Source: Poriferisodalis sp965116245 (lineage in GTDB: Bacteria; Actinomycetota; Acidimicrobiia; Acidimicrobiales; Poriferisodalaceae). From it: a stretch of DNA of 64,000 nt. This document shows positions 24,283-33,316 of this stretch, one piece after another. Below the pieces are notes generated by a model. That model was given only the letters and a program-made list of their open reading frames with translations, had not been told where the DNA came from and ran no database searches. The stretch spans positions 1,860,001 to 1,924,000 of the forward strand of contig OZ220497.1 in assembly GCA_965116245.1 (NCBI GenBank), read 5' to 3'. The position numbers were made by a program, and so were the translations under genes. Each line of letters starts with the position of its first letter. Position 1 is the stretch's first letter.

Positions 24283-27200
24283 ATGACATGGTCACGACTA
24301 CAAGTTCGCGGCGCGAGCCAACCATCCGCAACAGCAGACGACGAACAGCGGAGACCGAGAGCGGCGCGCGGTCGCTGTCGGTGGCAGGTAGCGCCGCTCG
24401 TCGGTTCGTTGCTGGTCGCAACGCTCGCTCTGGTAGCACAGCCAGCGGCCGCAGCCGCGCCGACGTCGCCTGTGAACGTAACAGTGTCAGGTGTGACCCA
24501 CGATACCGCAACGGTGACCTTCGCTGCAGGAACAGGTGGCTGCAAACCCGAGAACTACGAGTTGAAACTCAATAGAATCGGTAGCGCCAGCTCGAAGGTT
24601 CTGACTGTGCCTGCGACGGTCACGTCCAAGACGTTTGAGGGGTTAACGCCAGTAACGTCGTATCGAATCGGAGTGACACCACAAGCACCCACGTCGTGCA
24701 ATCCGGGTCAAGGCGAGACCGTATGGTCCAGCACATTCACCACAAACACAAACTGGCTCGCATTCGAAACGTATAAGGAATGCTACGAAGCGGGCGGATG
24801 GAAACGCAGCAAAACAAATCCGAACGCGGCCTCGTATCCAATCAACCCGGCCACCGATTACAGCTACACCGGCGGCAACATGCTCTACGAAAACTGCGTA
24901 GCACCACCCACCACAACAACAACGTCCACGACTACAACGACAGCGACTACTACGACTACTACGTCCACAACGACTACAACGCCACCGACAACTACGACAA
25001 CTACAATTACAACGACTTCAACGACGACATCAACGACGACATCAACGACTACAACGACTACGACTATCCCGACGATTGTCCTTAGTACGTCCGAGAGTGG
25101 CTACGTTGCAATCGCCGCTGGTCTATATCACTCTTGTGGGATACGCAAAAACAGCATCGCCGTCTGCTGGGGCAACAACGACTACCGGCAAACTGACGTG
25201 CCGGAAGGCAAATACAAAGCTATCACAGCAGGCCTATATCACTCTTGTGGGATACGCAAAAACGGCACCGCCACCTGCTGGGGAAGAAACGTGGAAGGGC
25301 AGTCGACGGCGCCCAGCGGCACATACAAAGCCATCACAGCCGGATCGTTGCACACGTGCGGGATACGCACAAATGGCACCGCCGTCTGCTGGGGCTACAA
25401 CCAAGACGGCCAATCAACGGTGCCCGACGGCATATACAAAGCCATCACAGCTGGCTCTGATCACTCGTGTGGGATACGCACCAACGGCACCGCCACCTGC
25501 TGGGGCAACAACGGGTCAGGACAATCAACGGCGCCAGGCGGCACTTACAGAGCCATCACGGCTGGCTCTGATCACTCGTGTGGAATACGCACAAATGGCA
25601 CCGCCGTCTGCTGGGGCAACAACGGGCTCGGACAATCAACCGTGCCTAACGGCAAATACAAAGTCATCACAGCTGGCTTCGGGTACTCGTGCGGGATACG
25701 CACAAATGGCACCGCCACCTGCTGGGGCAACAACACGTTCGGACAACTAACGGTGCCCAGCGGAAAATACAAAACCATCACAGCCGGAGCGTTGCACGCA
25801 TGTGCGATACACACAGACGGAACCGCCACCTGCTGGGGCAACAACCAACACGGACAAACCGACCCGCTGGAGGGCAAATTCGCAGCCATCGCAGCCGGAG
25901 CTTGGCATTCGTGTGGGATACACATAGACGGCACCGCTGTCTGCTGGGGCGACAACCAACACGGGCAATCGACGTCGCCCAGCGGCACATTCAAAGCCAT
26001 CACGGCTGGCTCTGATCACTCGTGTGGAATACGCACAAGCGGTGCCGCTACCTGTTGGGGCAACAACAAATACGGACAATTGACAGTGCCCAGTGGCATA
26101 TACAAGGCCATCGCGGCCGGAAGATCGTATTCGTGTGGGTTACGCACAAACGGCACCGTCAGCTGCTGGGGCAGGGACGAATATGGGCAATTGACAGTGC
26201 CCGGCGGCACATACAAAACTATCGCAGCCGGATATGGGCATTTGTGTGGGTTACGCACCAACGGCACCGTCAGCTGCTGGGGCAGGGACGAATACGGACA
26301 ATCAACAGTGCCCAGTGGCACATACAAGGCCATCGCAGTCGGATGGTTGCACTCGTGTGGGATACGCACAGACGGCACCGCCGTCTGCTGGGGCGTCAAA
26401 GCGTACGGGCAATCGACAGTGCCCAGTGGCACATACAAAGCCATCACAGCCAGCAGCTTGCGGTCGTGCGCTATACGCACAGATGGCACTGCCACCTGCT
26501 GGGGCTCCAACAGGTTCGGACAATCGACAGCACCCAGCGGCACATACAAAGCCATCGCAGCCGGAGGTGGGCATTCGTGCGCTATACGCACAGATGGCAC
26601 TGCCACCTGCTGGGGCTCCAACAGGTACGGACAATCGACAGCACCCAGCGGTACATATAAATCCGTCACAGCTGGAGGTGGGCATTCGTGTGGGATACGC
26701 ACAGATGGCACTGCCACCTGCTGGGGCTCCAACGTGCTCGGAAAAACCGACCTGCCAGAGGGCAAATTCGCAGCCATCGCAGCCGGAGGTGGGCATTCGT
26801 GTGGGATACGCACAGATCGCACTGCCACCTGCTGGGGCTACAACAGGTACGGGCAATCGACAGTGCCCAGCGGTACATATAAATCCGTCACAGCCGGATT
26901 TTGGCACTCGTGTGGGATACGCACAAACGGGACCGCCACCTGCTGGGGCAACAACGAAGACGGACAATCGACGGTGCCCAGCGGCAAATACAAAGCCATC
27001 GCAGCCGGAGGTGAGCATTCGTGTGGGATACGCACAAACGGCACTGCTACCTGCTGGGGCAACAACACGTCAGGGCAATCGACGGTGCCCAGCGGCAAAT
27101 ACAAAACCATCACAGCGGGACAAGATCACTCGTGTGGGATACGCACAAACGGCACCGCCACCTGCTGGGGCAGCAACCAATACGGGCAAACTGACGTGCC

Positions 27201-27405
27201 TAGCGGAACATACAAAGCCATCACAGCCGGAAATTGGCACTCATGTGGGATACGCACAAACGGCACCGCCACCTGCTGGGGCCACAACATGTGGGGGCAA
27301 TCAACAGTGCCGAGCGGAACATACAAAGCCATCACAGCCGGAAGTTGGCACTCGTGTGGGATACGCACAAACGGCACCGCCACCTGCTGGGGCGACGTCG
27401 CCTGA
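24283..27405 (+). CDS. Secreted protein with FN3-like domain, Thr-rich linker and 21 RCC1-like repeats
   Basis: This 1040-residue protein has a basic N-terminus and signal segment (VGSLLVATLALVAQPAAAAA, cleavage near residue 58), then an FN3-like domain (about 60-155), a short Cys-containing region, a Thr-rich linker (about 208-265), and RCC1-like repeats to the end. Each repeat is exactly 37 residues with a consensus of C-GIRTNGTAT-C-WGNN..GQSTVPSGTYKAITAG..HS; two Cys per unit are invariant and may form disulfides outside the cell. There are 20 complete units plus a closing half-unit, 21 in all, which could fold as three seven-bladed propellers (inference). The ligand is unknown. It starts at ATG 24283 with an aggtga site. 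It lies among mobile elements and is likely accessory. Confidence 0.85.
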   Translation: MTWSRLQVRGASQPSATADDEQRRPRAARGRCRWQVAPLVGSLLVATLALVAQPAAAAAPTSPVNVTVSGVTHDTATVTFAAGTGGCKPENYELKLNRIGSASSKVLTVPATVTSKTFEGLTPVTSYRIGVTPQAPTSCNPGQGETVWSSTFTTNTNWLAFETYKECYEAGGWKRSKTNPNAASYPINPATDYSYTGGNMLYENCVAPPTTTTTSTTTTTATTTTTTSTTTTTPPTTTTTTITTTSTTTSTTTSTTTTTTTIPTIVLSTSESGYVAIAAGLYHSCGIRKNSIAVCWGNNDYRQTDVPEGKYKAITAGLYHSCGIRKNGTATCWGRNVEGQSTAPSGTYKAITAGSLHTCGIRTNGTAVCWGYNQDGQSTVPDGIYKAITAGSDHSCGIRTNGTATCWGNNGSGQSTAPGGTYRAITAGSDHSCGIRTNGTAVCWGNNGLGQSTVPNGKYKVITAGFGYSCGIRTNGTATCWGNNTFGQLTVPSGKYKTITAGALHACAIHTDGTATCWGNNQHGQTDPLEGKFAAIAAGAWHSCGIHIDGTAVCWGDNQHGQSTSPSGTFKAITAGSDHSCGIRTSGAATCWGNNKYGQLTVPSGIYKAIAAGRSYSCGLRTNGTVSCWGRDEYGQLTVPGGTYKTIAAGYGHLCGLRTNGTVSCWGRDEYGQSTVPSGTYKAIAVGWLHSCGIRTDGTAVCWGVKAYGQSTVPSGTYKAITASSLRSCAIRTDGTATCWGSNRFGQSTAPSGTYKAIAAGGGHSCAIRTDGTATCWGSNRYGQSTAPSGTYKSVTAGGGHSCGIRTDGTATCWGSNVLGKTDLPEGKFAAIAAGGGHSCGIRTDRTATCWGYNRYGQSTVPSGTYKSVTAGFWHSCGIRTNGTATCWGNNEDGQSTVPSGKYKAIAAGGEHSCGIRTNGTATCWGNNTSGQSTVPSGKYKTITAGQDHSCGIRTNGTATCWGSNQYGQTDVPSGTYKAITAGNWHSCGIRTNGTATCWGHNMWGQSTVPSGTYKAITAGSWHSCGIRTNGTATCWGDVA
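25135..27402 (+). repeat. Tandem array of 111-bp RCC1-like units
   Basis: The first Cys codon of the first unit is at 25135-25137 and that of the last is at 27355-27357, a distance of 2220 bp = 20 x 111 bp, with no length variation. Neighbouring units 13 and 14 (about 26467-26690) are nearly identical at DNA level, indicating recent duplication or gene conversion. Confidence 0.92.
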
Positions 27406-27645
27406 TTCGGGTCTGTCTGTGTTTTGTGTATGTAGGTGTGGTGGTTTTCATTGGATGTGGTTGGTGATGCGGACGCTGTAGTGGAACGTCAAGGTGTTTA
27501 GGATGGTTTTCCAGTCGTTGGTTTTGCCGGTTATTTGACTCTTCCGGTCTGGGCGGGGTCGCGTGGTCTGATCTGGTTTGGGTGGGACGCGGGAGAGGAG
27601 TTCGCAGAATCGGTGCTGTTGTAACGCCGAGTCTGGAGCTCCTGT
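27406..27645. other. Gap between the RCC1 gene and ISL3 DNA
   Basis: No gene is called. The plus strand is G/T-rich. On the minus strand a frame is open from 27720 to about 27445 (ending TFHYSVRITNHIQ-stop), which may be a relic of another transposase or chance antisense. Confidence 0.35.
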
Positions 27646-27713
27646 GTGTGTGTTGATCTTACGCGTATGTATGAGTTTTTGGTAGGTTTGGCTGATGCGG
27701 CGGTCGGTGAGGT

Positions 27714-27721
27714 CACTGAAA
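27714..27721. repeat. Target-site duplication CACTGAAA, left copy
   Basis: The 8-bp sequence CACTGAAA immediately precedes the left end of the inserted ISL3 element and is repeated exactly at 29071-29078. ISL3 elements normally make 8-bp duplications. Confidence 0.9.
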
Positions 27722-29070
27722 GGCCCTTCGCGTTTTTTGGGGGTGGGGGTGTTGGGTTTGGTGGGTTGAGGTTAGATGAGCAGGATGCCGCGTGCTTGGT
27801 AGTTGATGATTTGGGTGAAGCCGTGGGTTGTGCGGCGTAGGACTTGGAGTAGGTTGTTGGTGCCTTCGATGCGGCCGTTGGAGGGCCCGCCGGTGTGGTG
27901 CCAGTTCAGGATTTTGGGGTACCAGTTGACGAGTGTGTCGATGATGTGGTCGTAGTGTGGGATCTCGCCTGTGCTGTAGAGGTCACAGAACCGGTCCAGT
28001 GCTTCTAGGGCGCCTTGGTGGTCGTCGGCGAGGTACAGGTTGTGCAACTCGGCGAGCGCGTCCCACGCTGCTTTTAGTCTGGGGTGGGCGCTGAACAGCC
28101 GGTGGAGTCGTTCGTGTTCGGCCGGGTTGAGTTTGTCAGGTCTTCGTAGCAGCAAGAAGCGTGCCCGGAACACGTCAGGATCGAATTTGGGCTTGGTGCT
28201 GTCGGGTTGGCGTTGAGTTTCGCGTCTGGCCGCGACCAGGGCGCTTTGGAATCATCTGATGACATGGAACCGGTCCAGTACGTGATGGGCGTGACCGATG
28301 TGTTGGCGGATTGCTTGGTTGTATGCAATTGAGCCGTCAGACACGGCAGTTTCCACGCCGCGGCACCAGCGGCGCCCTTGTTCAGCGAAAAACCCTGTAA
28401 GTGCTGGGTTGTTGCGGTGCGGGACCATAGCTAGCACCTCACCGGTATCACCATTCACCAACACGGTTACATACCGATGGCGACGCTGCATGGACGTCTC
28501 ATCCACCAACAACAACCTGCAGTGCTGCCAGCGGCGGTTACGCGCTAGCACACCCGCATAGGTGTACACTGGTGTCATGATCGTGTGCCAACTCAGTCAG
28601 TAACGGCGAGCTACCGCGCTGATGGTCATGTCACGAGCGTCGGTGACGAGCTGACGCGCTAGGCGTGCTGTGAGGCGACCTTCGAAGGCTGTGTTGTGCT
28701 CACTGAACCGCGCGCCGCAGGCGTCGCAGATCAAGCGGCGCCGTTGCCACACCAACGTCACCGGACGACCAAAACTATCCAGGTCACGAACTTTCACGTC
28801 GCGGCGGTCATGCACCCTCCCACAACGCTTCCCACACCTCGGGCACGACGGGCGACGTTCGCTTGATTGAACGGCTGCCACCAGCTCATCGGGCGCGTCG
28901 ACCAACACCTCGATCACCTCAACGTGCGGCAACCACAACCGCAGACAAATGGCATCCTTCACCATCGAGGCCCTCCAGGGAACGGCGTGCTCAAACACCG
29001 ATCCCAGCAGGGCCTCGACCCCTACTCAGGCACCCTCAACCCACCCCACCCCCCAAAAACGCGAAGCCTC
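27722..29070 (-). mobile_element. Inserted ISL3-family element with intact ends
   Basis: This 1349-bp element is bounded by imperfect inverted repeats. The left end (27722 onward) and the reverse complement of the right end (29070 backward) share CTTCGCGTTTTT followed by a G-run, T and GGGG (27726-27748 against 29066-29044) and a terminal G. It is flanked by the perfect 8-bp duplication CACTGAAA. Its minus-strand transposase is interrupted by two stop codons. It sits inside the transposase gene of an older ISL3 element of opposite orientation. Confidence 0.9.
27772..28998 (-). pseudogene. ISL3-family transposase with two in-frame TGA codons
   Basis: The frame runs without shifts from 28998 to 27772 but is broken by TGA at 28599-28597 (after ISAVARRY) and 28254-28252 (after DRFHVIR). 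Segments: a zinc-ribbon CPRCGKRCGRVHDRRDVKVR and CDACGARFSEHNT; the DDE part LLLVDETSMQRRHRYVTVLV and AVSDGSIAYNQAIRQHIG; and the C-terminal GGPSNGRIEGTNNLLQVLRR. A full ISL3 transposase would be about 408 residues, so only the two nonsense codons disable it. The element can still be mobilised only in trans. Confidence 0.85.
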
Positions 29071-29078
29071 CACTGAAA
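29071..29078. repeat. Target-site duplication CACTGAAA, right copy
   Basis: This is the exact match of 27714-27721 on the other side of the ISL3 insertion. Deleting one copy plus the element joins VGEVTE to ETDCGGLRV in one frame. Confidence 0.9.
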
Positions 29079-30235
29079 CCGACTGTGGTGGGCTTCGGGT
29101 GATGATCGAGACTCAGCTGTGGGGTCCGGTGTGTGGTGGATGCGGCGGGGTAGTGAACGTGAAAGACCACAAGGACCTTGATCATGCTGATTTGCCATGT
29201 TTCGGCAGGTCGACGGTGTTGGTGTGACCCAAGATCCGTTGTATGTTGCGTGAGTAATTGCGGTGCGGGTTCGTTCACCGAGACATGCGTGGCGATCACG
29301 GCGCCACGTCAGCGGCTCACTGATGCGGGCTGAGCGGTGGGCCACCGTCCAGGTAGGAAGGCGGGGCCGTGCGGTGCGTGATCTTGCAGCTGAGCTGGGT
29401 GCGGGATGGGATGCGGTGATGGACGCCGTGGTCGCATATGGCGAAGTGCTGGTCGACGACCCGAACCGGTTCGGCGATGTAGAAGCGATCGGGAAGGGAC
29501 GAAACACTGCGCGCCCGCACCGGCCGGTTCGGTGCCCAGCAGTGGTCGACTCAGATCGTCGGTGTCGCCGCTGGTCAGCTCCTTGACGTGGTTGAGGACC
29601 GCGACTCAACCAAACCAGCACAGTGGCTCGCGCAGCGGCCAGCTGAGTGGCTGAGAGCGATCCGATGGGCGACGCTTGACCTGTCAGGCCCCTACCGCCA
29701 CGTGTTCGACACGATGCTGGCTCACGCCACCCAGGTCGCGGATCCTCTCCATGTTCACAAGCTCGCTAAGACTCGTCTTGATGAATGCTGTCGCAGGGTC
29801 CAAAATGAGACCTTCGGACGTCGTGGCCGCAAGAACGATCCGCTGTATCGAGCCCGCTGACTGCTAACAACCGCCGATGAGTGTCTCAACGACAAGGGCC
29901 GCTCCAATCTGCTAGGCCTGCTCGCGGCGGGTGATCCCCGGGGGAGGTCAAAACGATGTGGCACGCCAGCGGCGTCTCCAATGGTCCCACCGAAGCCATT
30001 AACAACCTCCCCCAAACAAGTCAAACGAGTCGCGTTCGGGATCCTCAGCCACCGCAACTGGCGAATCCGGGCCCTCCTCTACGCTGGCAAACCCAACTGG
30101 AACCTACTCCCCACCATCCAACCCCGCTAAAACCGGAAGAAGCAAATTGACGATAGCGCCGATTTAGACGGCGATGAATGTCAGTGACCGCAAGCGGCAG
30201 CCAGGCGCGGTCACACGATCGGGCACCACACCAAG

Positions 30236-30925
30236 CTAGTTGTCATCCAGGAACCAGTCAACGAGGTCGAAGCAGTTGCGTCGGCTGGAGGTCTCGTGGT
30301 GTGCTATGTCGGCGATGATCTGCTCGCGCACGACACCTACGGATTCCAAGTAGTCGTCGCTGGCTTCAGTTAGCCACTCGCGGGCCACATCCAGGCTGAT
30401 CTCAGGATGAAATTGGGTGCCCACGCTACGCCCTATGCGGAACAACTGGGGACAGGTGTCGGTGCTGGCCAACAGCTCGGCACCGTCGGGCAGATGGAAA
30501 CGATCGTGATGCCACTCCATCCATGGTCCAGTGGAAATGGGCAACTTGACGCCGGGCGGTGGTGAGATCCTATACCAGCCGATCTCGGTCTCCGGAGAAC
30601 GATCCACCGAGCCACCTAGCGCCGCTGCGAGTGCTTGACCGCCGAAACAAATGCCCAACACCGGGGTGCCAAGCTCATGCGAACGACGGATGAGATCCAA
30701 CTCAGCGCCAATCCAGGGCTTGATGGCATCCTCGTACACCGACCAGTACGAACCAGTTACCACGAGCACATCAAAATCAACGGTGGGCAACGGCTGAAAG
30801 CGCGCTGGCTCTGCGCTGTCAGGCACCATGACGTGTACATGCAGCTCAACGCCTCGTTCGGTCAAACGTTCGCCTACGTAGCCGGGCCTTGACGTCTCCT
30901 CATGGGTGACGACGAGCGCTCTCAC
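30236..30925 (-). CDS. Class I glutamine amidotransferase (possible gamma-glutamyl hydrolase)
   Basis: This 229-residue stand-alone GATase has Cys93 in PVLGICFGGQALA, His173 and Glu175 in GTQFHPEIS, and the oxyanion strand FDVLVVTGSYWSVYED. The fold is that of the GMP-synthase-type glutaminase and of amidase-like members that hydrolyse gamma-glutamyl amides. GTG 30925 starts in the context acGTGAGAGCGCTCGTCGTC; the same context survives at the 3' end of the P450 gene at 33.3 kb, so this gene was formerly the third gene of the P450 operon. Its likely role is de-glutamylation or glutaminase in the neighbouring pathway; this is inference. Confidence 0.8.
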   Translation of the reverse strand: MRALVVTHEETSRPGYVGERLTERGVELHVHVMVPDSAEPARFQPLPTVDFDVLVVTGSYWSVYEDAIKPWIGAELDLIRRSHELGTPVLGICFGGQALAAALGGSVDRSPETEIGWYRISPPPGVKLPISTGPWMEWHHDRFHLPDGAELLASTDTCPQLFRIGRSVGTQFHPEISLDVAREWLTEASDDYLESVGVVREQIIADIAHHETSSRRNCFDLVDWFLDDN

Positions 30926-31102
30926 GTTGCTACATCCCTAGCGTTCCCCAGCAGTCGGTTGACGCTCGAGACAAAAGCAGCGGGAGCCTTCACCGACTCG
31001 CCATAGCGTCGTGTCGTCTGATTCGCGGGTGACGTTTCTCGTGGCATCGTGCAATCCTCGCATCCAAGGCAACGAGCCTCAAACCAAACTAGACGGATTC
31101 AC

Positions 31103-31132
31103 TTGAAATCGGGCGGGTTGTGCGTGTACCCT
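31103..31132 (+). promoter_or_regulatory. Possible promoter of the poly-C/FN3 gene
   Basis: A TTGAAA at 31103-31108 and TACCCT at 31127-31132 are separated by 18 bp, about 60 bp upstream of the aggag ribosome site and GTG 31193. The -10 is a weak match, so this is only a suggestion. Confidence 0.25.
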
Positions 31133-31192
31133 TGAATGTGGCGATCTGAGAACCCGGCCACGACAGATCCGCGCAGCTAGGAGATCAGTCTT

Positions 31193-33213
31193 GTGACACA
31201 CGTTGACGGTTCACGGTCCGACACCACGCCGACCTTGCCCCCCCCCCCCCCCCCCTTCGCGGCAAGGCTGCGGGCGTGGGTAGCTTCCGGCTGCAGGGCC
31301 ATCGCTGGGGACTGCTGGTAGCGGCCGTTGCGGTACTGGCTGCTGGACTTAGCTTGGTTCCCTCGGCAGCATCTGGGCAGAGTTCGGTTCCGGCTAAGCC
31401 GGAGTTGTTTCTTGAGTCGGGCGTCGAGACAGTATACATGTCGTGGAAAGATCCAGGCAATAGCTCAATAACCGTCTGGGAGTACCAGTTCAAGTCGCGA
31501 GATTCGGATTCCTGGTCCACAAACTGGGTTACTATAGCTGGCTCGGATGCAACCACTACCGATCACAGACTTGATGATATAGGTAGCCAAAACGCTTGTG
31601 TTCGGTTGCGCGCACGAAACAGTAACGGTGCCGGTCCAGCACATGACGCCGGGCAATGTATAGCTATGCCGAGCAAGGCTGCCCAGCTATCTACAACGTT
31701 GCCAAATGCACACGCTATTGAGGGAGACTCTGGGTTCACTGATATACCATTGACCCTTACCTTGACTGAGAATGCGCCTGCAGGCGGGGTGACGCTACAA
31801 GTCGCTCCAATGATAGACGGCGAAGGCAATGACCTTAGTACCGCGCTACCTAGATATGGTTGCTCTTCAACTACGCCAACTAACGCTGATTTTTGTACCA
31901 ATTCATCTACAACCTTTGCGGTAACTGTTCCTGCAGGCTCCAAGACACAGACTCTCACGTGGCGTGTCATTGGTGACGAAAGGGATGAGCAGGACGAAGT
32001 CATTTATATTTGGACTGATATTGTTAGCGGCCCGCGCACGTGGGGTGGCGGCAAGCGGTTGAAGATCACAATTTGTGACGATGACGGGACTACATCACCT
32101 TCCTGCGCAGCCGCTGCTACTCCGACGACCACCAGCACAACAGCCTCTACTACTACCACCACGACTACTACTACTACTACTACTACTACTACAACAACAA
32201 CTACTACGACGACTACGATTCCTAAGCCTGCTAAGCCTTCCGGGCTGTCGTCGTGGGTGGGGTCGTCCTCGTCGTTGGGGATACAGTGGACTACGTCGAG
32301 TGATGCTTCGATCACTGGGTATCAATACCGTCAACAAAAAGGCAGCGGCAGTTGGAGTGACTGGGCTGATATAGGCGGCAGCGACGCCAGTACTGGCAGT
32401 CACACGTTTGAGAATCTTGACGCTGCTACACAGTATAGTTTCCGGATTCGAGCCGTTAACAACGCAGGTAACGGTCTCGCTTCCGATGTGGTGACAGCCA
32501 CCACGAGCGCTTCAACGCCCACTACGACTAGTACCACGACCACCACCACAACTACTACAACTACAACTAGTACAACTACAACTACTACGACCACTACAAC
32601 AACGACGACAACGACGACAACGACAACGACGACCACGACAACTACAACCACTCCCCCTACTACTACCACAACAACTACGACTACACAGCCGCCGACCACT
32701 TCGACAGCCGCGACGCCTACAACTGCACAAACGCCGGTTACTACTGCTGCCACAACTGCCGCTATAACTCAACCACCCTCAGGTGGCAGTGGAGGAGGCG
32801 GTGGAGGTGGTAGTGGTACTGTTGCCACGCAATCACGCACAGACAGGCCGGTTGTTCCAACCAAACCCCAACTCGCGGTACGTATTAGAGCGGGAACAGT
32901 CTATTTGACTTGGACAAAGCCTAGCGATAAGTCGATCATGAGGTATGAATATCGGCTGCGAGACAGTGGTAGTGGTAGCTGGTCGGATTGGGCAAACGTG
33001 CCCGGTTCGAATGCCTCTACTACCGAGTTTGAGCTCTCGGGTTTGGACGATAAACGAGTATGTATACAACTGCGTGCCGTGAGCAAGAATGGTAACGGTT
33101 CCAGATCCACCGAATACTGCGTGAACTTGGCCAGCCCAAACAGGTCACTATCGTCAGTTAGCGCACAACGCCTAGCCATAACACTGCTAAGGCTGCTTCT
33201 CAAACTAATGTAA
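31193..33213 (+). CDS. Secreted Thr-rich protein with FN3-like domains, candidate phase-variable
   Basis: The continuous frame opens at GTG 31276 (645 residues): signal segment GLLVAAVAVLAAGLSL, FN3-like domain (about 38-125), a Calx-beta-like region (about 133-270), a poly-Thr linker (about 283-312), a second FN3-like domain (about 315-407), a longer Thr-rich linker (about 410-510), a Gly-rich stretch and a third FN3-like domain (about 530-620). GTG 31276 has no ribosome site. GTG 31193, 9 bp after aggag, would read THVDGSRSDTTPTL, then prolines from an 18-C tract, and join the main frame only if the tract were 19 or 16 C. As sequenced, that longer frame ends at a TAG. I annotate from 31193 to show the probable gene; the current allele may be off, or the C count may be wrong. 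Confidence 0.65.
31238..31255. repeat. 18-C homopolymer at the 5' end of a secreted-protein gene
   Basis: Eighteen consecutive C bases lie between the best ribosome site/start (aggag, GTG 31193) and the signal peptide. A gain of one or loss of two C would fuse the start to the main frame, so the tract is placed as a translational phase switch would be. Confidence 0.9.
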
Positions 33214-33277
33214 AAGGCTTAGCCAGAGAGTAGAAGTTATATGCTGGAAGTGTCAGGAGTTGTAAGCAGGCACCTGG

Positions 33278-33316
33278 CTAGGCGAAACGAAGATATGCGA
33301 TGACGAGCGCCCTCAC
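33278..33316 (-). pseudogene. Remnant of the amidotransferase start at the P450 3' end
   Basis: Reading minus from GTG 33316, which overlaps the P450 stop as GTGA (33313-33316), the peptide is VRALVIAYLRFA-stop. The first residues match the start of the amidotransferase at 30925 (VRALVV), and the DNA GCAACGTGAGRGCGCTCGTC is shared by both places. This is what would be left if a 2.4-kb segment had been inserted at, or recombined into, the P450-amidotransferase junction. Confidence 0.65.

Larger units (their letters stand above)
27646..30129 (+). mobile_element. Older ISL3-family element, degenerate, interrupted by a second ISL3
   Basis: The transposase reads on the plus strand in pieces. The N-terminus is MYEFLVGLADAAVGEVTE (27667-27720); then, after the inserted element, ETDCGGLRVMIETQLWGPV and a CGGCG zinc motif, ERWATVQVGRRGRAVRDLAA, DAVVAYGEVLVDDPNRFG, RDSTKPAQWLAQRP, YRHVFDTMLAHATQVADPLH, VSNGPTEAINNL and RIRALLYAGKPNWNLLPT. 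At least three frameshifts or stops (after VLV at 29227, near 29329, near 29500, TGA at about 29860) and a probable internal deletion before VSNGPTEAINN make it a pseudogene. Its terminal repeats were not located, so the outer limits are those of recognisable coding sequence. Confidence 0.8.

Noticed and set aside
25135..27402. Regular 111-bp repeats resembling a CRISPR or satellite array
   Set aside because: They are continuous, in-frame coding repeats of an RCC1-like protein without unique spacers, and no cas genes are near.
24780..27481. Many long ORFs in other frames over the RCC1 and Thr-rich genes
   Set aside because: They are shadows produced by repetitive codons; only one frame carries the signal peptide and consistent conserved residues.
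27445..27720. 92-codon minus-strand open frame ending VRITNHIQ
   Set aside because: It is coherent but partly antisense to the older ISL3 transposase start, and I could not match it to a family with confidence.
27772..28998. UGA recoded as an amino acid in the ISL3 transposase (two in-frame TGA, otherwise open)
   Set aside because: TGA ends many ordinary genes in this window (for example hisD, hisC, trpA), so it is a real stop; simple nonsense decay is enough.
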